From positions 45,462,520 through 45,526,519 of the forward strand of contig NC_135505.1 in assembly GCF_052857255.1 (NCBI RefSeq): a stretch of 64,000 nucleotides of DNA, in the 5' to 3' direction. The notes under the pieces are model-generated. The model did not search any database and was not told where the DNA came from. It saw only the letters and a list, made by a program, of their open reading frames with translations. The position numbers were made by a program, and so were the translations under genes. The DNA is from Amblyomma americanum (taxonomy: Eukaryota > Arthropoda > Arachnida > Ixodida > Ixodidae). Below, in pieces: positions 30,766 to 41,421 of the stretch. How positions within the stretch are numbered: the first letter of the stretch is position 1; each line of letters opens with the position of its first letter.

Positions 30766-31199
30766 GTAAGTCTGCAATACGAAGAATGTGCACAGTGTGT
30801 TCTGGGTTTCAATTGACGGGCTGTTTTCACTGGCTTTTTCCCGCGCTCAGGCTTTGTGTCGCATGGTGTCGTGTGTGCGCCTGAGGGCACTTTCGAAGTA
30901 CACATTATTAAGGCAGTTCCACATGCTAGTGAGAGAGCGAATTCTACAAGTGGCGCGACGTAGTGAACAATTTCCAACTTTTTAGTTGGAACATTGTCGC
31001 TCTGGCCGCACGAAACAGGTGCTTGCTCCGCGGCAGTAGAAATTGCGAGCGTTGTCGTTTCGCATGTGGAACAACCTTTATTTGTTAGGTGCATTTATGA
31101 ATTGCGGTGTGGCCTGTCCTGGACACGTCCTTGATAACGAATGAATCCGCCAGTGCACAACACCAAGTATGCGGACACGCTGCTAATCAGCTGTGTAGT

Positions 31200-31540
31200 A
31201 GGCATACTCAGCAAAATGTATCGCACACAATACAATGACAAAGTCCCCTGGTGCCACGAAACACCCACGCTGTATCACATAACGTGGGCATGCCAGAAGG
31301 TAGATGTGGTACCCGTTGTATCAAACCCGAGTCCGGAGTAATGGGAGGGAGTGCTCCCCAGCGATCGCCGGATCGACCAAGAAGGTCAGATTCGGCGAGC
31401 ACAACTGGCAGCAACATCCAGCGGAGCCCTGGACTGAGTACAACCGACCTTTCTGCAAGAAGATGGACGAAAGCATCTGAAGACCGCAGAAGACCATCGA
31501 ATCTTGAGCTCAATAAAGATTTTCACTCAGTCACTCGCTC
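31200..31540 (+). pseudogene. RNase H-type LINE 3' end
   Basis: The frame reads PWCHETPTLYHITWACQKVD, a stop after SPE, then WEGVLPS and a Gln/Arg/Ala-rich tail. It ends near AATAAA at 31511 and a TCACTCAGTCACTC run. The C...PTLYH..W.C and WE..L blocks are the C-terminal end of tick I/R1-like LINE ORF2. It is 5' truncated. Confidence 0.7.
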
Positions 31541-32404
31541 CACAACGCAACTGAGCTCCACTACACCTCACAACAATGCGCGATACAGCGGGCTTAGCTT
31601 ACAATATAGGGAACTAAGAATTAGGACTTGGAATGCTTACATATTAATAAAGGTACCTGCATTTAAGAGATTAGATGGGCTTTGGACACTCAACTGCATA
31701 ACTCCAGGCCTTTTACAAAGTTATTTAAACCAAATATATTTAGGCAGCTTCAGAACACACCGCAGGATTAATATACGTGGACAAAAAGAAAATGGCGCTC
31801 TTCATGGCACCTGAAGTCACTCGTTGGACATAAATAATTTCTGAAATTGCAACATTCAGCACGCGTCAGTATCTGTGGCAGCATACGCAGCTAGTACTGG
31901 TTGCATCTGTTACGTTCTGGTAACGTTAGTCAGGCCAGAATGACGACAAGGAAGCTTGGGTCCAACTCGAAAACTATTTATTGGGCGAACTCTTGTCCGC
32001 AAACAGAAAGCAGTTCGGCGGCGCAGTGATGAGACATGGGCTCGGTCAACTAAAGTAAGAAGGGTGGTCGCTCTCTGCTTTGCAACCTGAGACATTGAAC
32101 GCCTAATGCGCTTACGACAATTTTGAACATGAAGAGAAACTTGCGTGGGGCTACAGTCATTCAAGAGAAATGTGGTGGCTTCTTGTTTGACAAACAAAAG
32201 CGGAAAGTCGGCGTGCTATTGGCTTTGAGCAGAGAACAATGCATTACAGTGCTTGTCAACACTTGCTCGCACATTAGTAGTTAGTATTATTTTGAGGTAT
32301 GATACAGGCCTCTCGTTTAAAGAAGTTGTGACGTATATGAGGGTTAAAATAAGTACATTCTAGACTTTGATAAGCGGTATTGGTGTAATTAGGTACCATA
32401 TACT
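31541..32404. other. No recognised gene
   Basis: The segment ACTATTTATTGGGCGAACTC near 31973 looks like repeat or LTR polyadenylation sequence, but no boundaries could be set. Nothing else recognised. Confidence 0.35.
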
Positions 32405-33402
32405 GGTCGTCCCAGCTAACTTGGACCAGGAATATGAAAAATCCTAAGCGTTCTTCAGAACTTGAATCACCTGGATGTTGTTAAGGTTTATATAAAATTT
32501 CAGTACCATTTTTTTCTCCTCCTACTTGGATAATTATCTGAGGTAAATTAATTAACTTTTTAAATATAGCTTGAAACGTTCAGGCGTCAATAGGAAATTT
32601 GTGGAGCTCCACAAATATTGTCCAACCCAGGTACTTCAGACAAGATAGACTTAGCGTGGCCATTTTAATTAGTGAAATACGAAAGACCGCGCATTTTGGA
32701 AACTATCAGGTGGCAGAGCGATCCTTGCGCCCGAATGCGCAGCAGTTACAGTGCTCTCATCCATGCTTAGTAAAAAAACATCACTCGCTTCGCGCCTTTT
32801 TTGCTGCACACGACAGATCTTCGCGTTCTGCATGGTTTCAAGATAAGCGCCAGTGGATTCAGGCGGGAGTTGAAAAAAGCCTGGTTCCTGTTTCTGCGGC
32901 GATAATCGCGCTCTGACGCTAGCAGATTGCACAGTGCGTCAACAGCCGCTGCCGATAACGTCAGAAGACCATTCTCGGTAACGGTAGAGGCCCTTTCTCG
33001 TAAGCGAAGAGAAGGCGCGGCGCTGGCGACGTTTTTTTACAAATCGCGGCTGAGAGCGCTGCAGTCGTGGCGCATTCGGGAGCACGGAGCGCGCTTTCAA
33101 GTGTATTTTTTTAAATTCTGCGGGCTTTCATTTTTCCCGGAATAAAATCGGCTACGCTAAAGCTATCTCATTGGAAGTGCCTGGGTTGGGCAATATCTGT
33201 GGAGCTCCACAACTTTCCCACTATCGCCTGAACGTTTCAAGCTATATTTAAAATGTTGATTCATATCCTCTAATTATTCAAGTAAGACCAGCAAAAAAAT
33301 GATACTGAAACTTTAGATAAACCGCATCAGCATCCACGTGATTTGAGTTCAGAAGAACGCTTAGGTTTTTTTAATATCTTGGTCCAAGTTAGCTGGGACA
33401 CC
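32405..33402. mobile_element. Long-TIR DNA element (about 1 kb, MITE-like)
   Basis: The left end GGTCGTCCCAGCTAACTTGG and the complement of the right end GGTGTCCCAGCTAACTTGG begin inverted repeats of about 265 bp. Shared landmarks are CCTAAGCGTTCTTC, TTTAAATATAGCTTGAAACG, TTCAGGCG, GTGGAGCTCCAC and GATAG.TTTAGCGT. The interior of about 460 bp has frames of around 100 codons but no transposase motif. Target-site duplication is not clear (ATATA-like sequence on both sides). It is non-autonomous. Confidence 0.85.
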
Positions 33403-34364
33403 ATGTATATCTCTCAGCAATCAATTTATTTGACAGCTCAGCGTTAGTATGCATGAGTCTGACTTTCAACTCTAAACAGATCGTCTCAAGCTTCCAGCTA
33501 CGGCACTATCAGATCTACGACTCATGCGTCGTAGAGAATTTTCTCTGAGATATAGTACCTTTTATGTGATGAGCGCAAAACGTTCGCTCTCTCAGTTTTC
33601 ATCCTCTTCCCCTTAGCATGAAATTTTTATTTAATCACGGACCATGAGAGGTACGAGAAAAAGTGATCGGAGTATTTCCTTTTGGATTTAAAACCCCAAA
33701 TGCTCGACGTAGTTTTGAGGAATGGGAGAGTGATTCCTCATTTTAAATGTTTTCATCGAACAGAGTTAGTGATGAAGAATCTGTGCGCATGTGGAGTGTG
33801 TTGAAGATACTCAGCTTAAGCATCTACATTTTGTTTTCTACGATTTCGGTGCTGTGCTAGCCACGAACCTGCGGGCTACAGCGCGAAACCAGGCGAGAGC
33901 CACCCACCGCCGCAGATGCAGGCGTGAGGGCAGCGGTAGGGTCGGCGCGCCTCTAGCGGCGGCGGGCGGCGTAAGTCCCGGAGAAAAACTCGCATTGCTT
34001 CCCCTGCGAATGCAAATGCCGTACCAAAGAGCGCGCGCGCCCCCCTGGAGAGCGGCCGTTCGGCTTGCGACGCGTGCATAACCATTCCTGCCTTCTACGG
34101 AGGGGTGCTGTTTGTTCCCTCGCTCTCTCGATACGCGCGGAGTAGGCGCCGCGAATTTCAAGCAGTCCACCTGGGATTAATGGCCGCGCGGGAGACTGTG
34201 GATTAGCGGGCGGATTAGGGGAACCCGGGTATGCCGCGTTGCCGCCGCGGTTTGGCGTTCAGTTAATATCGTGTCGACGCGGCAGATACGACACGAGTGT
34301 GATCATCGTTGACACTCTTTTGTTTGCATCGTCCAACGCAAGTTCCTCAGTGGGGGCGGCGAAT
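33403..34364 (+). promoter_or_regulatory. CpG-rich region upstream of a candidate first exon
   Basis: The left part (to about 33850) is AT-rich and unremarkable. From about 33870 to 34300 the sequence is strongly GC-rich with many CpG (CGGCGCGCCTCTAGCGGCGG and similar), which contrasts with the surroundings. Its position just before a signal-anchor exon suggests a promoter or 5' UTR. No TATA box is evident. Confidence 0.35.
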
Positions 34365-34452
34365 ATGGCGCGAAGGACTGTGTGGCTCGAGCGCCGTTTT
34401 TGGTGGGAATGTGCTGCTTTCTTCGGCTTGCTTCTCTGCTGGATTTATGTCA
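34365..34452 (+). CDS. Candidate first coding exon with signal anchor
   Basis: The ATG at 34365 opens 29 codons: MARRTVWLERRF, then the hydrophobic WWECAAFFGLLLCWIYV, running into a GTGAGT donor at 34453. Basic residues followed by about 17 hydrophobic ones fit a signal peptide or type II membrane anchor. The GC-rich leader supports a host gene start. No family can be named from this piece, and later exons would lie to the right, none recognised before the gypsy fragment at 36990. Confidence 0.4.
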
Positions 34453-34458
34453 GTGAGT

Positions 34459-36989
34459 GACTTCGCTGTACTTTGAATTTTTAAGGATTTCAGACAAATA
34501 GACAGGCAGTGAACGTGGAAGCCCGTGATGGGTAGGCAACGCTTTTTATGAGGTCGTCATCATGATATGGTACAGAATGCCAGACTTGGCACGACGTATT
34601 AGTAAAATAGACTAACCGTGCCGCTAAACAGTACCTTTGCTAACGGAAAGCCGATCGGGAAAGCTGACGCTTGAAAGCCATAGAGTTTTTTGTGAAATGC
34701 AGCCAAAAAGAATCACTGTCTCAATCGGCGCCTTGAATTGGTGAGGTAAGAATTGGTAAGGAAAAATTAATAAGGAAGGTAGAATTGGTAAGGTAAAACA
34801 AAGTAAAAGAGATTTAACTTCTACACTTAAGCATAAATGCATGAACATTATCACAAATAAAGTTCAAATAAGTAAATAGAATTATGTGTAACATATCAGC
34901 TGTGAACTGCTGTCTTCGCTGGGCAGTAGCTTCGTGCATGAGACCAAATAACGCCATATATGGCGACGAACGAAATGCAACAGCAAAAATCGGCGTAAAA
35001 ACGCATAAATTAGTTCGTGTACACAAAGAGTGCGACAGTTACCCCACCTCCACTCCCATCATAACCTCCTTCTCCAACTTAGCATGCCTCCGGCCAGATC
35101 TTTCTACCGGTCCCCACTGCAGGGTCTTCCCATCTTTTCACACACTGTGTGGGGATGCCCCACAACCCAAGAATCCCAGACGAACAAGTTCAGCGCGTAT
35201 ATTCAGCTCTCCATTTTACCTCCATCAATGATTGGCTAGCTCCTCAACCCAACCCGGCATAAACCATTCTTCAGTATTTTGTTCAGCAGATCCGCAATGT
35301 GCAGGGCAAAACCTGTCCAGGTCTAAGCCGGGAATAAAATTATTTCTTTCTCCACATAGACACAGTCCGGCTGTTTGGAAGATTTTAACCGTAATTAAAT
35401 CCTCATCTATGACACGGTACACGTTGAAGTTTTCTAGTTTTATCGCTCAGGTAAGGAAGAAGCTTCGTTTTCTTCCTTTCAAGACAAAGTTCAATCAACA
35501 TATTACTTATGGACTTTGCGAAATGCAAAAGTGCTCACCTAACATCGCCGCTTTACTGGACACCTGGCTTTATAAATGAAAAAGGAACCCATCATTATGA
35601 GTATCCGTTTACTTTTTTCATCCGTGCAAGAATAATCATACAGCAGTTTAAATGTTTTGTTGCCTGTCAACATCCCCACATGGTTTTCTTACCAATAAAC
35701 ACCTCACGCGGATCTAGGCTACAACGCAAGGGGAAAAAAAAGAAGCAGGAATGACAATACACTTTGACCAATCCCCCAATGTGGGTATGAGCCGTGTTTC
35801 AAGAGAAAAAAGAAGAAATCAGCTGGCTTCCATAAAAGCCTGGAGTGAAGGATGGGGAGACAAATACGCGTGAAATCGAACAGAACGTGTTCGTTGCCAC
35901 TCGGGGCCAGTCGTTACTTCCGACCCCTCTCTTGCAAGACATAACGCAATGCTGCCACTCTCGTTCTTTGCGTGCGCGCTCTGTCGCGGAACTGCTAACG
36001 GGACGCGAGTATAGGCCTTGAATGCTTCTACGCGACCCCAAATGGGCGTTGGAAGCAGGGGCAGGAGGGACGAGGGAACCGGGGGAGGGGCGTCGATGGG
36101 TGAACGTGTATCAGCGCACGTCGTGTTGAACAAAAAATGCTCGTACACTTTTGCGTTAGTTATGTGCCTGATGTTTGAAAGCGATGGCTGTAATATGGTC
36201 ATATAACTGTGTTCTTCTAGCTATAGCCGATTTAAATTGCCAGGTAATGACCCCCCAAGCTCCGTTTTTACTCTCAGGGTTCTGCAGAGCAGCGTGGGCT
36301 GGAAAGCATGTCCTGGACTTGTCAGTTGCTCTCAAGGAAGGAACGGCACTACAACGCTGGGTGAAAAAATGAAAGTACTGTAAAGAATACAAAACTGGTA
36401 AAATTTAATGCTCCAGTCAAGTGCGCTAATGCAAAAGAAAAAAGAAAGTTTAAAAAGGTAAAATGTGAGCACGTGAGGGCGCACCGCGTCGAGGGTACAG
36501 TTTGTCTATATCAATTGCAGGAACACTGTGATAGCAGGTTAGAAGGTCGTTGCGTATAGAACGGGACTATCAGCAACCATAAAGAATTTAAACTGGTTTT
36601 CGCTCAAACATATTCGTTCGGAAGCTGTCAAACGCCAACCTTGGCGTTTCCTTTAGTTGTTTATTTTCGTCCTTTAGGTGGTCGTTCAACATAACCACTA
36701 AGAGGTAGTTTATTTACGCGTCACTTTAACGCTATTGCTGTCCCTAAGATTTTCACACCCTCCCTTGAAGCACCTAAACGCAACGACAGGCGGATATTAC
36801 CACGGATCATGTGCAAGTTAACGATGGATTAGCCACATGAGTGCCAACTATAAAGACGCAAACTAAGGAATCAATGTGGACGGCTACGATCCCTGTTAGC
36901 ACACCGCAGCTCAGTTGTCAAGCAGTCGTGAGCGCCAAACTGAACTTCCTCAGCTTCGTCTTCCTACTGTTTTTTTCTCCTTCGGCGGC
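34459..36989. other. No recognised gene; putative intron or intergenic
   Basis: Mostly AT-rich with scattered short frames. A GGTAAG-rich tract is at 34740-34800. A weak HTVWGCP reading near 35140 resembles a LINE tail but is too short to call. No splice-bounded conserved exon was recognised. Confidence 0.35.
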
Positions 36990-37200
36990 ACTGGTCGTTG
37001 GGGCATCAAACCCCATTTTTCTGTCTTACAATACCCCCGGGGTGAAAAGGCGCCTTCCTGGCTGCCTAAAGCACGAGATGATAGTGCGGTCATAGTAGGG
37101 CTTCAGGCGGTCGAAGTGGACTATTTCACGGCCGCGACGGCGATGATCAGGCGAATGCGTGAGGGGCTCGACGAGGTAGTTAACTGGAGATGTCTGCTAA

Positions 37201-37664
37201 TTTGGCTTGTTCAGAGGAGGTGTACAACAGCTGTATCTTACCGGTACTCACCTACGGGGAAGAAACGTGGACGCTAACGAAAAGGGTTCGGCTTAAGTTA
37301 AGGACAGCGCAACGAGCCATGGAAAGAAAAATGATAGGTGTAACGTTAAGAGACTGGAAGCGGGCAGAGTGGGTAAGGGAACAAACGCGTGTTAATGACA
37401 TCCTAGTCGAAATCAAGAGAAAGAATTGGGCTTAGGCAGGGCATGTAATGCGAAGGCAAGATAACCGCTGGTACTTAAGGGTAACGGAGTGGATTCCAAG
37501 AGAAAGTAAGCGTAGCAGGGGGCGGCAGAAGGTTAGGTGGGCGGATGAGATTAAGAAGTTTGCAGGCAAAGGGTGGATGCAGCTGGCAAAGAACAGGGTT
37601 TATTGGAGAGAAATGGGAGAGGCCTTTGCCCTGCAGTTGGTAAAGTAAGGCTGAAGGTGATGAT
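37201..37664 (+). mobile_element. RTE 3' fragment with 12-bp target-site duplication
   Basis: The plus strand encodes YNSCILPVLTYGEETWTLTK, RTAQRAMERKMIGVTLRDW, RVNDILVEIKRKNW, a stop, AGHVMRRQDNRWYLRVTEW and GRQKVRWADEIKKFAGKGW, ending EAFALQLVK and a stop, then a TGATGATG tail. These are the C-terminal blocks of RTE ORF2. GATGTCTGCTAA flanks it on both sides (37189-37200 and 37665-37676), and removing it rejoins the gypsy pol reading. One stop and 5' truncation make it inactive. Confidence 0.92.
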
Positions 37665-37756
37665 GATGTCTGCTAAACTACGCGATAGGGGCCGTGGTAT
37701 TTGCTCAGCCGATTTGTCGACTGGCCCGGGCTGGAGGAGGGTACCCAAATATTAAT

Positions 37757-38020
37757 AATAATAATTGGTTTGGGGGGAAAGGAAATGCTGCAGTATCTGT
37801 CTCATCTATCGGCGAACACCTGAACCGCACCGTAAGAGAAAAGATAAAGGAGGGAGTGAAAGAAGAAAGGAAGAGAGAGGTACCGTAGTGGAGGGCATCG
37901 GAATTATTTCGACCACGTGGGGATCTTTAACATGCACTGACATCGCACATCACACGGGCGCCTCAGCGTTTTTCCTCCATAAAAACGCAGCCGCCGCAGT
38001 CGGGTTCGAACCAAACTAAG
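37757..38020 (-). mobile_element. tRNA-derived SINE
   Basis: The minus strand has GGTTCGAACCCGACTGCGGC (box B), GATGTCAGTGCATGTTAAAG, CCACTACGGTAC, the pyrimidine-rich stretch and GGTTCAGGTGTTCGCCGATA, ending in a TTATTATTATTAAT tail. It belongs to the family of 12918-13118 and 4101-4415. The tRNA part is shortened at box A. It lies within the second gypsy element; target-site duplication unclear. Confidence 0.8.
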
Positions 38021-38029
38021 GATTCAGGA

Positions 38030-38538
38030 AAGTAATCCGGCGGCAAAAATGTATACTATAGAAGTGGCGCGGGCAGTTTTCTGACGGTGCGAGTCATGGA
38101 AAGAAAAGGAACGGGCGAGTTGACGGCATTCTTCGGCATTCGCAGCGGCTTGAGAGACGGGTGTAAATTCGGAGGAATCTGGGCCGCAAAGGAGTATGGT
38201 GTCCATAATGGAAGATGCCTCCCAGCCGCTTAGAAGAAAACATGGGGAAAAACCAGTAGTGTGCTTGCGTTGCAGAATTGTGAGCGTTGGTAACGAATGG
38301 TAGAATTCGGTCCCAGTTTGAGTGATCGGATGAAATATACTTGGCCATCATGTCGCCGAGGGTCTGGTTAAAGCGCTCGGTTATGCCGTTCGTCTGGGAA
38401 TAGTATGAACATGTTGTACGGTGAACGACGTGACACTCCCGAAGAAGGGCCTCCAAGACACCGGACAAGAAGACGCGAGCTCGATCTCTGAGCAATTCTT
38501 GAGGCGCACCGTGGCGAAGAATGATGTTCTGAAGCATG
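38030..38538 (-). pseudogene. Ty3/gypsy integrase core fragment at the duplication junction
   Basis: The minus strand from 38538 reads MLQNIILRHGAPQELLRDRA, SYYSQTNGITERFNQTLGDM, NWDRILPFVTNAHNSATQ, then in another frame MDTILLCGPDSSEFTPVSQA and a linker. The Gly-Ala-Pro..L..D and YHPQTNG.-type blocks are from the integrase catalytic core. Codons to the right of 38538 in the same open frame belong to antisense LINE ORF2, so the apparent 175-residue protein is a chimera made by the junction. Confidence 0.85.
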
Positions 38539-39203
38539 AAATATTCAAACACTGCTCCTTCTTCAAAAGAAAGCACTTCGTTGCATTGCAAATGTGTCCT
38601 ATTTACATTCATCTGCACCATTGTTCACACGGTATAACATAATAAGCGTCGGAAAAATTTACGATTTCCGTCTACTGTACTCATACTTATTTTCCGATGA
38701 AAAGTTTAAGAGCCTCATAAAATTCCTTTCGCATTTGCAGAAACAGAAAAGTGATTGTCGCACCCGTGGATCTGAGACATGGCTGATACCACGCAGACGT
38801 ACAAATTATATGCTACAGTCGCTCACGCACAAGTTGCCGTGCTTGCTTAAAAAATTACTGTCTGCAAATTTTGACTTAAGCGCATGTAATAGAAAACAGA
38901 CACGTGAAATTTTTTTCTCATCCCAGTTTTTGTGCAGCTAATCGTATTCAATGTATTTTCATTGCCTTTATGTTTTTCGTACTGTATACTTTCTTGTGCT
39001 GTGTTTTAATGTGTTTCGAATGTGTTCCGATGAGTCAATTTCTGTGAAAGTGTAACTGAACATGTGTTCAGAATTTTGTGTTGGCTATATGCTGCTGCCT
39101 TGTACGGGCATCAGGCACCCTCAAGCTGCCAATGGCAGCTTTTTTGCCTGATGACCCCCAACGAGTCGTTGGAAATAAAGTTTTGAATTGAATTGAATTG
39201 AAT
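38539..39203 (+). pseudogene. LINE ORF2 C-terminus and 3' UTR, unit 2
   Basis: Copy of 10236-10900. Only the last 134 codons or so (to 38941) remain, because the unit boundary falls inside ORF2. The 3' stem-loops and TTGAA tail are included. Confidence 0.93.
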
Positions 39204-39638
39204 CATCATCATCATTTATTTCCCTTAAAGGCCTCAATGGGGCATTACATAAGGGGGGGGGAACAAATGGTAATAACGGGTCTCAAAGATAGAACACAAA
39301 TATAAATGTCAAGCACAAACAAACACAGTAAACGCATAGAAATTACCAAGACAATAAATAGGTAAATAAAAGGCATTCTACAGGAATTGAGGAGAGAAAT
39401 AAGCAGTCAATAAGTGTTTAAATTTTACTGAGTTGGTTTTATTGACAATATCGTCAGGGAGTACATTCCACTGAACACTGAACACTGTTGCAATTAAACA
39501 AACGTCGGGAGGATCTCAAGGGGGCAGAATAAGGCTCTCACGTAATTGCGGGAAATTATAATAAAGTTTGTGAAATAGGCAAAGTCTTGCTATCTTACGT
39601 CGTGATGACAAGGGGGTTGGACCAATGGAAGATTTGAT
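39204..39638 (-). pseudogene. CR1-like LINE 3' end, unit 2
   Basis: Copy of 10901-11335, with the same C-terminal WNVLPDDIV reading and ATGATGATGA tail. Confidence 0.7.
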
Positions 39639-39662
39639 ATTAGTAACTAGTGAACATATTAA

Positions 39663-41048
39663 AAGATGAAGGTATCGGTGATGACGTCATTGATTTCCTA
39701 CAAGAATTATCGCAAGAAAATAAAGTTTAATTCACATGGGAATGAATTGCGAGGAGAACTGTCGAGGTACACAAAGGATTGAGGCAAGGTTGTCATCTAT
39801 CACCGCGGTCGTTCATGCTTTGCATGATAAGTACGGAAAGAAGGCTACAAGGAAGAAATCTAGGTTTTAATCTGTCGTACATATTAGGCGCAAAAGTTGC
39901 TGAGCAACGACTACCGGGTTTAAAGAATGCAAATAATATTGTACTGTTAGCTGATAACCAGGGACATTTGCAAACTCTGGTTAACTGCTGTGGAGATGAA
40001 GGAGACCGTCTAAATGCTAGTTTTAGCGCAGCCAAGTCAGGCGTGATGATTTTCAATAATACAACTGATCTGGTGTTTACAATACAAGGCCATGAAATAT
40101 CCCGAGTGGCCGAATACAAATATCTCGTGGTATGGGTAAACGAAGGGGAGATGTACACAGAAAATAACGAATGGTCTCTCATAGCAAAAGGGCGAAGAGA
40201 TGACGGGATAATTAAACATAGGGAATTGTGGGGCACAACAAATATGAAGTGCTGAGAGGTATTTGGAAATGAATAATGGTGCCGGGGCTTCCTTTCTGTA
40301 ATACGGCTCTGTACTTAGGGGCAGAGGTTCAGTCCGGATTAGAAGTGAACAAGAGAGCTGTCGGAAGATCAGCACTTGGTGCCCACTAGAAAACCACAAG
40401 CCAGGCAGTACAGGGGGATAACGGCTGGGAATCGTTCGAAGCACGGGAAGCTCAGAGTAAAATACTATACGAAGAATGCCTGAGGAAATGGGGCGATAAC
40501 AGGTGGCCAGCTAAGGTATTTAAATACCTATACAGAAAGAGCGTTGACTCACAGTGGCGAAAGAGAGCTAGAAAGCTAACCAGCAATTATGCCAGACACG
40601 AGGACGGAGAAAGAAGTCATTAAGCGACAGGTTTAAAACACGGAAGTAAAAAATTGTAGAAATTCAATGGAAAAGAAGCATAGTGTAGGACTACATCTAT
40701 ACTGGAAAAAGCATATCAGAAAGGAAGCGTTTTATGATAAATCAAGAGGCAGTGCCCTACTCTTTGATGAAGCTAAGACAGGTTGTCTTAGAGCGCACAG
40801 CTACAAAAAAAATTAGCGAATATGAGGAGATGACACATGTGCTGTCTGTGGTAAATCTGTAAAAACAATAGCACACCTCATACTAAAACGTGATTGTACC
40901 CATCCCTAAGTTGGTGCAGGCACAGTCACTCTTCCTGAGGCCCTAGGGTTTAGAGATAACAAACGTCACGTAAATAAATCTGCGGTGGAAATTAGCAAAA
41001 AGCGATTGGAGGATTCGTGGCTCAAAAGCAGAGAGGTGACATAAGGTT
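39663..41048 (+). pseudogene. Degraded LINE ORF2 3' half, unit 2
   Basis: Copy of 11360-12745. The QGCHLSP block is at about 39785, and the catalytic site is decayed to NANN in the same way. Confidence 0.75.
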
Positions 41049-41220
41049 AAACGTGTAGGACGACATATTTAAAGAAAATGGCGAATTCTAATAACTTACA
41101 ACGCATTTAAACAAAAATAACCAAAAAAAGGAGAGCACGATGGCAATCGCCGTCACCATGTTTCAAACGGGACGCTCCTAGCTTCCATACATCAACGATG
41201 CAGTTATTTAGGCCTAAGAG

Positions 41221-41421
41221 CTTGAATAATAATAATTGGTTTTTTGGCCAAAGGAAATGGCGCAGTATCTGTCTCATATATCGTTGGACACCTGAACCGC
41301 GCCGTAAGGGAAGGGATAAGGGAGGGAGGGAAAGAGGAAAGGGAGAAGAAGGTGCCGTAGTGGAGGGCTCCGGAATAATTTCGACCACCTGGGGATCTTT
41401 AACGTGCACTGACATCATCGC
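41221..41421 (-). mobile_element. SINE fragment, unit 2
   Basis: Copy of 12918-13118. Confidence 0.75.

Larger units (their letters stand above)
10236..38538 (+). repeat. Tandem duplication, first unit (28,303 bp)
   Basis: The sequence starting at 10236 (AAATATTCAAACACTGCTCC) recurs at 39 bases before 38578, that is from 38539, at a constant offset of 28,303, rising to 28,304 after a poly-G tract. The base before each start differs (C at 10235, G at 38538), which fixes the boundary. The unit begins inside LINE ORF2 and ends inside a gypsy integrase fragment. Confidence 0.95.
36990..38538 (-). mobile_element. Second Ty3/gypsy element, integrase to pol end, nested and truncated
   Basis: Minus-strand pol: integrase core (38094-38538), a downstream linker (38030-38206), then after two insertions KYHGPYRVV, NYLVEPL, SPDHRRRGREIVHFDRLKPY and the end of pol near 37030. 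The YRVV and RRRGREIVHF.RLKPY blocks are the C-terminal integrase/pol end of tick gypsy elements. An RTE fragment (37201-37664) and a SINE (37757-38020) interrupt it. The upstream part of pol is absent because the second duplication unit begins at 38539. Confidence 0.82.

Noticed and set aside
35030..35239. LINE tail suggested by HTVWGCP
   Set aside because: A single short motif with no neighbouring blocks in frame; not enough to call.
38094..38621. 175-residue minus-strand open frame
   Set aside because: It is a chimera across the duplication junction: its first 27 residues are antisense LINE ORF2 and the rest is gypsy integrase.
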